Positions 53,302-62,222 of a stretch of DNA of 64,000 bases are shown here, in pieces (position 1 is the first letter of the stretch; each line of letters starts with the position of its first letter). A program made the position numbers and the translations under genes. The notes under the pieces were generated by a model. The model saw nothing but the letters and a program-made list of their open reading frames with translations. It made no database searches and was not told the origin of the DNA. Where the stretch lies: positions 186,001 through 250,000 of the forward strand of contig JBMNIZ010000012.1 in the NCBI GenBank assembly GCA_050951405.1, written 5' to 3'. This DNA is from JBMNIZ01 sp050951405 (lineage in GTDB: Bacteria; Bacillota; DULZ01).

Positions 53302-54025
53302 TTAATTGAGAACTTGTGATACTGTTACCAGGGCATAACCTTCTTGCTGCAGGTATTTAAGAATTAATGGCAAGGCCTGCACAGTGCGCTCCGTTGGATG
53401 CATCAAGACAATGGCCCCTTTTTGAGCCTTCTCTTTCACTTTGGCGAAAATCATTTCGGGAGAGCGGTTGCTATCCCAGTCTATGGTATCAATGGTCCAC
53501 AGGATGGTCCGATAACCCAATTCTTCTGCCGCTTCTAAAACCTGAGAACCATGTTCTCCGTAGGGAGGCGCAAATAAACTGGTCTTCTGCCCGGTTATTT
53601 CCAGAAGCGCTTTTTCAGTACGAAAGATCTCCTCCTGATTCTCGTTTTTTACTGAGCCGATCCGGATGGGGATGGGAATAGCCGTGATTGCCAATTTCAT
53701 GGCCATCTTGGGCAATCAGTTTTGCCACAGCGGGAAACTTCTGGGCCCATCTTCCTGTAAGAAAGAAAGTGCATTTGACCCGGTATTCTTTCAACTGATC
53801 CAGAATTTCCGGCAAGTATTCCTCTCCCCAGTCCACATTAAAAGTCAAGGCCATTTTTGGGGAGTCAGAATTGCCCTGATAAATGGGCTGCCAGGGACTC
53901 TTCCCCTGTAACACAGTAACCTCCGCATTGATGCGCCCATAGCTGATGGTGCCGGCTATTATTAGAAGTAAGAGCACTAGGCCGCCTGTGATTATTTGCC
54001 GGTAGCTCCAGAAATATATCCTCAC
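53302..54025 (-). pseudogene. Polysaccharide deacetylase (PdaB/NodB type), single-base frameshift
   Basis: A membrane-anchored NodB-fold deacetylase. 54025 onward: the signal anchor ITGGLVLLLLIIAGTISYG, then MALTFNVDWGEEYLPEIL (first motif, catalytic Asp), CTFFLTGRW and EIGNHGYSHPHPDRLS (zinc-binding H-x3-H). Then the frame changes in a run of six A (53645-53650); five would continue KNENQEEIFRTEKALLEI. The second part has LFAPPYGEHG, LWTIDTIDWD and IVLMHPTERTVQALP. Repaired length is about 240 residues, normal for PdaB-like proteins. An error in the homopolymer is the simplest view; phase variation would be an alternative. Confidence 0.88.
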
Positions 54026-54105
54026 TTTATCCCTCCTCGAAAAGAGTAGTCAAGAGAATATATTCCTTCCTCCCCGGCTTTTATGCACTAAAAAGAAAAA
54101 CCAAT

Positions 54106-54139
54106 AAAAAAACCATAAACTTTAAAGTTTACGGTTTTT
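54106..54139 (-). terminator. Terminator of pnp
   Basis: Stem AACC-TAAACTT / AAGTTTA-GGTT with one weak pair and a following T7 on the minus strand, overlapping the pnp stop. Confidence 0.8.
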
Positions 54140-56324
54140 CCCTCTTTTTGTGGTTTCTTCTTTCGCGGAGGGCTTCTTTGCGGGACAGCTTTAAACGCCC
54201 CTGCTGATCAAAACCAACAGCCTTGACCAGGATCTCATCTCCGTGCTTAACCACATCCTCCACTCTTTCCACTCTGTTCTCCGCCAATTGTGAAATGTGC
54301 ACCAGGCCCTCTTTACCTTGAACTCCCAGAACGCCGGGAATAACCTCCACAAAAGCCCCAAAATCAGTAATCCGGGTTACTTTTCCTACATAAATACGCC
54401 CCACTTCCACCTCTTGAGTCAAGGTTTCAATAATATGCAAGGCCCGATCGCCGGCATCACTGTTGGCAGCAGCGATAAAGACCCGGCCGTCGTCTTCAAT
54501 GTCGATTTCTGCACCGGTCTCCTCAATAATTTTTTTGATAATTTTTCCGCCGGGACCGATAATATCCCTGATTTTATCGGGATCAACATAAGTCTGGATA
54601 ATTCTTGGCGCAAACGGGGACAGTTCAGGTCTCGGTTCGGCAATAGCTTCCCGCATCTTTTCCAGAATATACAACCTGCCTTTTTTGGCTTGTTCCAGGG
54701 CGGCAGACAGAGTTTCCCGGTCAATACCGGTGGTCTTGATGTCCATTTGCAGGGCAGTGATGCCCTTTTGAGTTCCCGCCACTTTAAAGTCCATATCGCC
54801 AAGGGCATCCTCAACTCCCTGGATATCAGTCAGGATAGCGACTTCTTCTTCCTCTTTGATCATTCCCATAGCTACCCCGGCCACAGGAGCTTTGATAGGC
54901 ACACCTGCATCCATCAGAGCAAGGGTGCTCCCACAGACACTGCCCATGGATGTGGAACCGTTGGAACCGATTACTTCGGATACCAGCCGGATCGTATAAG
55001 GAAACTCATCTTCGGCGGGTAAAACCGGCTCAAGAGCTCTTTCCGCCAAAGCACCATGTCCGATTTCCCGCCGGCCTGGACCTCTTATCGGACGAGCTTC
55101 CCCTACACTATAAGGAGGAAAGTTATAATGATGCATATACCTTTTTGATTCCTCTACGCCTAAACCATCTAATATTTGTTCATCGCTGACCGCCCCCAAG
55201 GTGGCCACAGTTAAGACCTGTGTCTCACCTCTGGTAAAAAGGCCTGAGCCGTGTGTCCTCGGCAATACACCTACCTCGCAGTAGATGGGGCGGATTTGAT
55301 CCGGTTTCCTCCCGTCAATTCTAAGCTTGTCTTCCAGAACCATTTTGCGAAGCAACGATTTCTCCAGTTCATCCAGCACCTCTGCACAGGCTTTAGCAAC
55401 TTCTTCCTGTTCCTCAATCAGGCCAGGATTCTCCTGCAAAAACTCCTCCATGGTCTCATCCTTGACAGCCTGGATAGCGCTTTCCCGCTCTTTTTTCCAC
55501 AAGCCCTGCCGGGCAATCTGATAAATGGCTTCTTTCATCCGCGGCTGAGCAAATTCCCGGAAATTAACGTTAATGATCTCCGGCAGCGCCGGCTCGTCAA
55601 TCTGCATTTTCTCTTTGGCTAGCCCTATCTCCCGGGCTTCCGCCGTAAAATCTTCAATGAAATTGATCAGTTCCTTAATCTTTTCATGGGCCAACATGAT
55701 GGCTTCCAGCATCACTTCCTCCGTCACTTCTGCCGCACCGGCTTCCACCATCATGATAGCCTCTTTCGTACCGGCCACCACCAGATGCAAATCGCTTTTT
55801 TCCATCTGGTCCAGACTAGGACTTACCACCAGACTGCCGTCAACGTATCCTACCAATACCGCCGCTGTAGGGGAATGAAATGGAATGTCGGAAATGCTCA
55901 AAGCGGCAGACACTCCCACCATGGCGGCTACCTCCGGAGGATTGTCCTGATCCACCGATAATACCGTGGCTACAATATGGACATCGTTGCGAAATCCCTT
56001 AGGAAACAGGGGACGAATGGGTCTGTCGATCAAACGGGCCGACAAAATGGCCTTTTCACTGGGACGCCCTTCCCTCTTGATGAAACCGCCCGGTATTTTC
56101 CCCACTGCGTATAGCCTTTCCTCATAATCAACTGTTAACGGGAAAAAATCAATGCCTTCCCGGGCTTCCTGGGAAGCCGTAGCCGTGCAAAGAACAACCG
56201 TATCCCCGTAACGAATAAGAACAGAACCGCCGGCCTGCTGAGCTAAACGCCCGGCTTCCAAGGTCATTTCCTGACCTTCAAAAAAAATAGACTTGCGTAA
56301 AATCCTAGCAGAACCAGAACTCAA
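54129..56324 (-). CDS. pnp: Polyribonucleotide nucleotidyltransferase (PNPase)
   Basis: A 3'-5' phosphorolytic exoribonuclease of 731 residues with the full domain set. First RNase PH domain (EGIDFFPLTVDYEERLYA, GGFIKREGRPSEKAIL), helical domain, second RNase PH domain (RTHGSGLFTRGETQVL, YNFPPYSVGEARPI, GDMDFKVAGTQKG with catalytic Asp), KH domain (RDIIGPGGKIIKKIIEETG) and S1 domain (GKVTRITDFGAFVEVIPG). TTG start behind GAGGAGG. It follows rpsO, the usual order, with a terminator between. A clean 2.2-kb frame here shows that indel density is low in this part. Confidence 0.96.
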   Translation of the reverse strand: MSSGSARILRKSIFFEGQEMTLEAGRLAQQAGGSVLIRYGDTVVLCTATASQEAREGIDFFPLTVDYEERLYAVGKIPGGFIKREGRPSEKAILSARLIDRPIRPLFPKGFRNDVHIVATVLSVDQDNPPEVAAMVGVSAALSISDIPFHSPTAAVLVGYVDGSLVVSPSLDQMEKSDLHLVVAGTKEAIMMVEAGAAEVTEEVMLEAIMLAHEKIKELINFIEDFTAEAREIGLAKEKMQIDEPALPEIINVNFREFAQPRMKEAIYQIARQGLWKKERESAIQAVKDETMEEFLQENPGLIEEQEEVAKACAEVLDELEKSLLRKMVLEDKLRIDGRKPDQIRPIYCEVGVLPRTHGSGLFTRGETQVLTVATLGAVSDEQILDGLGVEESKRYMHHYNFPPYSVGEARPIRGPGRREIGHGALAERALEPVLPAEDEFPYTIRLVSEVIGSNGSTSMGSVCGSTLALMDAGVPIKAPVAGVAMGMIKEEEEVAILTDIQGVEDALGDMDFKVAGTQKGITALQMDIKTTGIDRETLSAALEQAKKGRLYILEKMREAIAEPRPELSPFAPRIIQTYVDPDKIRDIIGPGGKIIKKIIEETGAEIDIEDDGRVFIAAANSDAGDRALHIIETLTQEVEVGRIYVGKVTRITDFGAFVEVIPGVLGVQGKEGLVHISQLAENRVERVEDVVKHGDEILVKAVGFDQQGRLKLSRKEALRERRNHKKREKP

Positions 56325-56450
56325 ATCATGAAAACCTCCTCATCTCTGAATAATCATTTATCGTGTAGCAATTCTCCGCATTAGCTATTATTTCCTTCAT
56401 TATACACAAAAAATACTAATTTTCAGCTTTCCCCTGGGCGGATCCGCACC

Positions 56451-56476
56451 AAAAAAAAAGAGCGAACCATCGCTCT
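56451..56476 (-). terminator. Terminator/attenuator after rpsO
   Basis: GAGCGA-TGGT-TCGCTC stem and T9 on the minus strand, between rpsO and pnp. Confidence 0.88.
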
Positions 56477-56489
56477 CAGGGTAGTCTTC

Positions 56490-56759
56490 CTATCTCCTCA
56501 AGCCGAGTTTCTCAATAACCCGCCGGTAACGCTCCACATCTTTTTTCAAAAGATAATTCAGTAAACCCCGGCGCTGACCAACCATCTTCAACAAACCGCG
56601 CCTGGAATGATGGTCCTTTTTATGGATTTTCAAATGTTCCGTTAGTTGATTGATGCGGCTGGTTAAAATGGCTATCTGTACTTCCGGAGAACCTGTATCC
56701 CCATCGTGGATCTTGAACTCATCGATTATCTGCTGTTTAGTTTCTGCATCCAAAGCCAC
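56490..56759 (-). CDS. rpsO: 30S ribosomal protein S15
   Basis: 89 residues, the standard S15 size. ALDAETKQQIIDEFKIHDGDTGSPEVQIAILTSRI, then the rRNA-binding HKKDHHSRRGLLKMVGQRRGLLNYL, ending EKLGLRR. GTG at 56759 (GGAGG eight bases upstream) is preferred to the in-frame start at 56768. It lies upstream of pnp as in most bacteria. Upstream, where truB/ribF would be expected, the IS1634-like element 3 and a prophage follow instead. Confidence 0.96.
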   Translation of the reverse strand: MALDAETKQQIIDEFKIHDGDTGSPEVQIAILTSRINQLTEHLKIHKKDHHSRRGLLKMVGQRRGLLNYLLKKDVERYRRVIEKLGLRR

Positions 56760-56854
56760 AGCCTTCACCTCCTTTTAATTATGGAATCCCCCCGGCCAAG
56801 TAAAACGTTGGAGGATCGTTTAACCTAGCAAGGGTTGAGATAAATACCATGTGT

Positions 56855-56883
56855 ATTATACCTAATCATCACAGCGGAATCAA
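56855..56883 (-). promoter_or_regulatory. Promoter of rpsO
   Basis: TTGATT (56878-56883), 17 bases, TATAAT (56855-56860), about 95 bases before rpsO. The IS1634-like element 3 left end lies 35 bases upstream of the -35. Confidence 0.82.
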
Positions 56884-58808
56884 TTCATCCACAAAAATTA
56901 TCTCTATCTCGGGTTTTTCCCGTTTCTTTTACACCTGATTTAGAGATGCGAATTCTAAACCCCTTGCGGCATAAGGCCTTAAGGGGGAATTTTTTATGAA
57001 TTTTTGTCATTTTTCCGTGGCATTATTTGGCATAATGTGGTATAATTAAATAAATATCGACACTCAGAGACGGAGGTTCTTAATGTGTACCTAAAAAATC
57101 TTATCGAAAAGACACGGGGAGGACTTATCTTTCTATCGCTCAGAAATACAGGGATCCAGAGACAGGTATTTCCACTGACCGTACTGTTAAATCCCTTGGT
57201 TACCTTGACGAACTGGAGAAAATATACGATGACCCTATCGCCCACTTCAAAGAGCTTGCCCGGAAAATGACTGAAGAGGAAAATGCCCAAAAGAAGTTGA
57301 CTTTGTCCATCAATATGGAGGAAAAACTTGCTCCTAATACTGATAACAGAAAGAATTTTGGCTATGCGGCAATTTTAAAGATTTATCATGAATTGGGTTT
57401 GGATGTGTTTTTCAAGAATAAGTCCAGGCATGAGAATTTTAAGTTCAATACGAATTCCATCATGATGCTTTTGGTTATCTCCAGGCTCCTTTCTCCCGGC
57501 TCCAAGAAAAAGGCTTTTGAGGAAAAAGGGCGGTATTTTGAGCGTTTTCATTTTTCTTTGGCGGATGTTTACCGGTCCCTCTCTCATTTTTCGAAGATTG
57601 CCAAGGAGTTTCAAAGGTATTTGAATGCTCAGATCAGTGAGAAGTATGGGCGTAATACTAAGACCATCTATTATGATGTGACCAATTTCTATTTTGAGAT
57701 TGATGAGGGGGATGAGTTCCGTAAGTTCGGGTTGTCAAAGGAAAACCGTCGGAATCCTATTGTGCAGATGGGATTGGCTATGGATGCTGATGGGATACCT
57801 CTTCATTATGATTTGTTTCCTGGTAATACGGTTGATAAGGAGACCTTTCGGCCGGTTATCGGGGAAGTAAGAAGAAATTATGATACGGGCAGGATTATTG
57901 TTGTTGCTGATATGGGGATTATTACGGGGGATAATATTTTTTATCTTCAGGGTAAGGAGAAGGGAAGGAATTTTAACGGTTATGTGTTCAGTTTTTCGGT
58001 CAGGGGCGGCACTCAAGAGTTTAAGGAGTATGTCCTTTCTGATGAGGGTTACGTAGATCAAAATGGCAAGCCTGCCGATGAAAATGCTGATTTCAAGATG
58101 AAAAGCAGGGTCATTGCCAGGTAAATCAATGTAACGTTGCCTAGTGGAAAAAAGACAAGGAAAACGGTGTATGAAAAGCAGGTGGCTTTCTGGGGAAGAA
58201 AATATGCTTTAAAGGCTCAGGCTGAACGGGAAGAGCTTTTAAAAAAGGCTTTTGATTTGGCGGCTAATCCTCAGAGCTACAATAAGGCTACTTCTTATGG
58301 GGCGGCCAGGTATGTGAAGAATCTTAAGTTTGATGAGAAGACGGGAGAGGTTCTTGCGGTTAAGGAGCGTCCGGTTGTGGACTGGGAAAGGGTTAGGGAA
58401 GAGGCCAAGTATGATGGCTACTATGCGATTGTCACCAGTGAATTGGATATGTCTGATGTTGAAATAATTGATACTTACCGGGGTTTGTGGAAGATTGAGG
58501 AGACTTTCCGGATTACTAAGGGGGTTTTGGAGACCCGCCCGGTGTATGTATCTCTTCAGGATCATATTAATGCTCATTTTTTGATTTGCTTCATCGCGCT
58601 TACGATTATGAGGATTATGCAAAGAAAAACGGGCAATGTTTATTCTGCGGAACAGATTATTGAGTGTCTTCATAGGATTTCTTGCTCAAAGGAGCATGAA
58701 AATGTTTATTTGTTCGATTACAGAACTGAAGTTTCCGATGCTATTGGGAAGGCCTTGGGGATTGATTTTACCAACAAGAGGCTTCGTCTTGGGGACATTA
58801 AAAAAATT

Positions 58809-60345
58809 GGAAGTGTAAATTATTTTGTGTAAATGGATTTGTTCCTTAAAGCTTTGTTTACTGGCTTAGCATTAGTTTAACATAAATTGGGAATAATATT
58901 CATGGCTCTTACCTATCAGGGGGATAGGGCAATGCCGGAGGGCAACCCGAGCGCCTGTTAGGGTTCTCCTGAGGATAGGGGTGGCTTTTTGCTGCCCCTT
59001 TACCGATCCTTTAAATATCCTTGGGAGAACAAAAGCGATAAACTCTGGGGCGAAGCCCCAAAAGTTATATTATTAACCCTGGTTTTATTCGATCCCTGAA
59101 ATAGATGGCAAACTGTGAGATACAACTCCCCCAATCTTTTAATGGCATGGTCCATTTTTTATAAATATCCATGGTAGCCAGATAGACTATTTTAATTAAC
59201 GCTTCATCGTTTGGATAAGCTGTCTTGGTTTTGGTGACTTTCCTTAATTGTCGGTGATAACCTTCAATGATGTTGGTAGTGTAAATCATCTTTCGTATTT
59301 CATGGGGATATTTGAAGTAAGTAGTTAATTCTGACCAATTATTCTCCCAGGAACGAATTATAATTGGGTATTTGTTACTCCATTTTTCTTTAAATTCCCC
59401 AAAGGCAAACTCTGCTTCTTCCAAGGTTAAAGCCTGATAAACTTTTTTCAGATCCGCCATTATTTCCTTCTTGTGTTTGTAAGGTACATACTTTAATGAG
59501 TTACGGATCTGGTGGATTACGCATAATTGGAGCTCTGTTTGAGGAAAAACAGCGTTAATTGCCTCAGAAAAGCCGGCTAAACCATCTTTGCAAGCAATTA
59601 GGATATCCTCAACACCACGATTTTTCAGTTCATTGCAAACATTGAGCCAAAACTTTGCACTTTCATGTTCTCCTACCCAAATACCGAGTATTTCTTTATG
59701 ACCTTCCAGGTTGATACCTAAAACGCTGTAGGCTGCCTTATTAACAATACGGCTGTCCTGGCGCACTTTAAAGTGAATGGCATCAAGGAATACTATTGGG
59801 TAGATTCGGTCCAGCGGCCGGGATTGCCACTCAGCAATCATAGGCAGTATTTTATCTGTGACCTTACTGACCATAGTAGGGGATACATCAATACCATAGA
59901 TATCCTGCATGTGTTTTTCTATATCCCTGGTAGACAAACCTTTAGCATACATAGCAATAATTTGGTCTTCTAATTGGTTAGATGTGTTCTCGTATTTCTT
60001 GACAATCTGAGGCTCAAATTCCCCGTTACGATCTCTGGGAACTTCAATTTCAGTTTGTCCAAACCTTGTTTTTACCGTCTTCTTGCTGTAACCGTTTCGC
60101 TTCCGGCTGTTACCGCTGTTATTACCGACTGGATCATGTTTTGCGTAGCCAAGGTGCTCCTCCATTTCTGCTTCAAAGATTTGCTGCAGGGTCTCTTTAA
60201 AAAGGTCTTTTAGCTTTTCATGGATGTCATCCATACTACGGCAGCCTTTGGCTAATTCTTTTGCCAATAATGATTTGTTTTGCATAAATGGTCATCTCCT
60301 TTTATTGGATAGTATTACCATTTACACAAAACTTTTTACGCTCTC
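58809..60345 (-). mobile_element. IS256-family element, copy E (1537 bp)
   Basis: A clean insertion with a perfect 8-bp target repeat AAAAAATT (58801-58808 and 60346-60353), which defines the ends of the whole family: GAGAGCGTAAA and GGAAGTGTAAA. Six bases longer than the other copies. Confidence 0.95.
59065..60285 (-). CDS. IS256-family transposase (copy E, with two added residues)
   Basis: 406 residues. An in-frame 6-bp insertion adds Lys-Arg in NNSGNSRKRNGYSKK, upstream of the catalytic core; otherwise as copy A. All catalytic segments (FLDAIHFKV, CKDGLAGF, TTNIIEGYHRQL) are intact and the ribosome site AAGGAGATGACC is retained. Confidence 0.95.
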   Translation of the reverse strand: MQNKSLLAKELAKGCRSMDDIHEKLKDLFKETLQQIFEAEMEEHLGYAKHDPVGNNSGNSRKRNGYSKKTVKTRFGQTEIEVPRDRNGEFEPQIVKKYENTSNQLEDQIIAMYAKGLSTRDIEKHMQDIYGIDVSPTMVSKVTDKILPMIAEWQSRPLDRIYPIVFLDAIHFKVRQDSRIVNKAAYSVLGINLEGHKEILGIWVGEHESAKFWLNVCNELKNRGVEDILIACKDGLAGFSEAINAVFPQTELQLCVIHQIRNSLKYVPYKHKKEIMADLKKVYQALTLEEAEFAFGEFKEKWSNKYPIIIRSWENNWSELTTYFKYPHEIRKMIYTTNIIEGYHRQLRKVTKTKTAYPNDEALIKIVYLATMDIYKKWTMPLKDWGSCISQFAIYFRDRIKPGLII

Positions 60346-60564
60346 AAAAAATTTTGGTTCAGGTCAAAAAATGAGCTTTTCCCCTACATCTTTGTGATAA
60401 ATTCGAAAAGCCGCTAGCTCTTGTGTGGCAAGAGTTTGCGGCTCTTTTTTTGGTGGTTTGCTGTAAAAGTCGGGATTATACCCCGATTCCGAAATATTTC
60501 AATAACTATTTTAAAGTAATCCAATCAAGAATTTTTCTCGATTGGCGTCAATCTCATTGCAATC

Positions 60565-61008
60565 CTATAGTTTCACTTCTATTTCCAGCCCCGACTTAAA
60601 ATCAACCACTATCCTGTCATCATATACAATCACTTTTTCAATCAGTTTTCTGACCAGTTTATCATCGAACTCCGCAATATCACCCGTTTGCGTGTTAAGA
60701 AAGTCAGTCATCTCAGCAATCCGATCCCGTTTATCTTGGCGGAGAGCGTTTCTTGAAAGTGTTTCCTGCTTTAAATCTCGTAAGCGGTAAATCTCGTTGA
60801 CAATATTATCGTATGCTTCCTTTGAATTTGCCTTTTGGATCAACTCGGTTTGGAGTTCTTCCAGCCTTTTATCAATATCTGCTGTACTTTCATCCAAATC
60901 CTCGCTTAATACGGTTTTAATATTCTTCTTCAGTATGGCCAGAAAGGAGTTTTTTCCGCTAGCCGCAACATTGATGGCTTCTACAATTTTCTCTTTAAGC
61001 GTATCTTC
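60565..61008 (-). pseudogene. Large serine recombinase, C-terminal fragment
   Basis: About 147 residues of the end of a phage-type serine integrase: the coiled-coil section (IDKRLEELQTELIQKANSKEAYDNIVNEIYRLRDLKQ), then RNALRQDKRDRIAEMTDFLNTQ and the final FDDKLVRKLIEKVIVYDDRIVVDFKSGLEIEV, characteristic of these recombinases. The catalytic N-terminus and zinc ribbon are missing; IS30 copy 5 stands in their place. It probably belonged to the integration module of the prophage whose lysis genes follow on the other side of the IS30. Confidence 0.85.
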
Positions 61009-62222
61009 GGGGAATTGCAAGTTTAATTGCCACCCATATTTTGGCATCCTCTGATTATACTGCCATCTTTGCCATCTCATTGGCAGATTTATATCCATGA
61101 ATTTTTCTTGGGTAATTATTCATCCAGTTCTCAATTCGCCTAATATCTTTCTGTTTAAGCTTGCTGATATCTGTGCCCTTTGGAATAAACCGACGTATTA
61201 GCTTATTAGCATTTTCATTGGACCCACGTTCCCATGCGCTGAATGGGTGAGCGTAATAGATTTTAGTCCGATGAGTGCCCGGCTTTCTGATTGAACTCTC
61301 TAATTCTACACTATTAAGAAACTCGCTTCCGTTATCTACCGTAATGGTTTTGAACACTTCTGAAAAGCGTGCTCCGTACTCTCTTTCAAGCCTATCCAGC
61401 GTTTTCTTCACTGATTTCTGTGTCTTTTCCGGCATCTTTCGGATAATCTCTTTTCTAAACTTGCGTTCTGTTAGAACTAAGAGTGCGGCTTTGCCTTTCC
61501 CTTTGCCGCTTACAACACAATCCATCTCCCAATGGCCGGCTTCTTCACGAGTATTAGCTGCCGCAGGTCTTTCTTCAATGCTTCTGCCTTTTAGATTGTT
61601 GTGGGCAACTCGTACCCTCTTATGGCGATTTTTTTTAGGTACTCGTTTTACTGGAAGGTTTTTATTTGTTATATTTGCAAATACTTCTTTGTCGATATAG
61701 TTATAGAGCGTTTTTGTGCATATACTAGTCTTAAATTTTAAGCCTTTTGCCCGGATTTCGCCAATGACTGCGTCAGGGGTATATCCCTCTTTGATAATCT
61801 TTTTTTCAATGTAATCGGCTAGTCCATGGTCATGACCGATCTTTAAGCATGCTCCCTTATTAGCAGCTCTCTCCCGGTATATTCGCTCTGCTGTATCTGC
61901 ACAGTATCTATCAACATAAACCAGGTCGCTTCTCAGCATCCTGACAGTTCCACGGGCAATCTCACGTTCGATGGTTCGCTTATGCTTGCCTAACAGCTTT
62001 GCTATCTCGCTGGGTGACTTCTTCTCCTTTAGAAGAATTTCAATCTGATAGCGTTCTTTTACAGTGATGTGTTTAAAGCGGCGGGAAGTCGTGGTACAAT
62101 TGAGTTGACTCATGTGCTTTGCCTCCTTTATGTTTTTAAGCGTAGTTACCTTAAACATATCAGAGGTTTAGCCTTGAGTCTCTATTTTTTATTAAATGCG
62201 GCAATTAATTTTACAACTTACC
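61009..62222 (-). mobile_element. IS30-family element, copy 5 (1214 bp)
   Basis: Complete element with both ends. Flanks of 15 bases (TTTAAGCGTATCTTC on the left, GCTACCCAAGTGTTT on the right) do not match, unlike copies 3 and 4, so recombination or deletion between two IS30 copies removed prophage DNA here. Confidence 0.9.
61055..62158 (-). CDS. IS30-family transposase (copy 5)
   Basis: Intact 367-residue transposase, the same as copy 4 but for TTLKN in place of TKLKN near the N-terminus (outside the likely ATG of MSQLNCTT at 62113). Catalytic parts EAGHWEMD, TVDNGSEF and ERGSNENAN are present. Confidence 0.95.
   Translation of the reverse strand: MFKVTTLKNIKEAKHMSQLNCTTTSRRFKHITVKERYQIEILLKEKKSPSEIAKLLGKHKRTIEREIARGTVRMLRSDLVYVDRYCADTAERIYRERAANKGACLKIGHDHGLADYIEKKIIKEGYTPDAVIGEIRAKGLKFKTSICTKTLYNYIDKEVFANITNKNLPVKRVPKKNRHKRVRVAHNNLKGRSIEERPAAANTREEAGHWEMDCVVSGKGKGKAALLVLTERKFRKEIIRKMPEKTQKSVKKTLDRLEREYGARFSEVFKTITVDNGSEFLNSVELESSIRKPGTHRTKIYYAHPFSAWERGSNENANKLIRRFIPKGTDISKLKQKDIRRIENWMNNYPRKIHGYKSANEMAKMAV

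Larger units (their letters stand above)
57073..60371 (+). pseudogene. IS1634-family transposase (element 3), three lesions
   Basis: GTG at about 57083. One A is missing from the A run at codons 4-6 (six in place of seven), shifting the frame, so the open part starts at ATG 57267. A G-to-T change makes TAA at 58122-58124, where copy 2 has GAA. The last codons are cut off by IS256 copy E at 58809, and the final bases continue at 60346-60371. No functional protein is possible. Confidence 0.88.
56919..60474 (+). mobile_element. IS1634-family element 3, interrupted by IS256 copy E
   Basis: Left end CCCGTTTCTTTTACACC at 56919, right end GTCGGG at 60474, double-hairpin terminator at about 60403-60453. 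The right flank begins ATTATACC, like the rpsO -10 region at 56855-56862, but diverges after eight bases. The outer target repeats therefore do not match. Confidence 0.88.
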
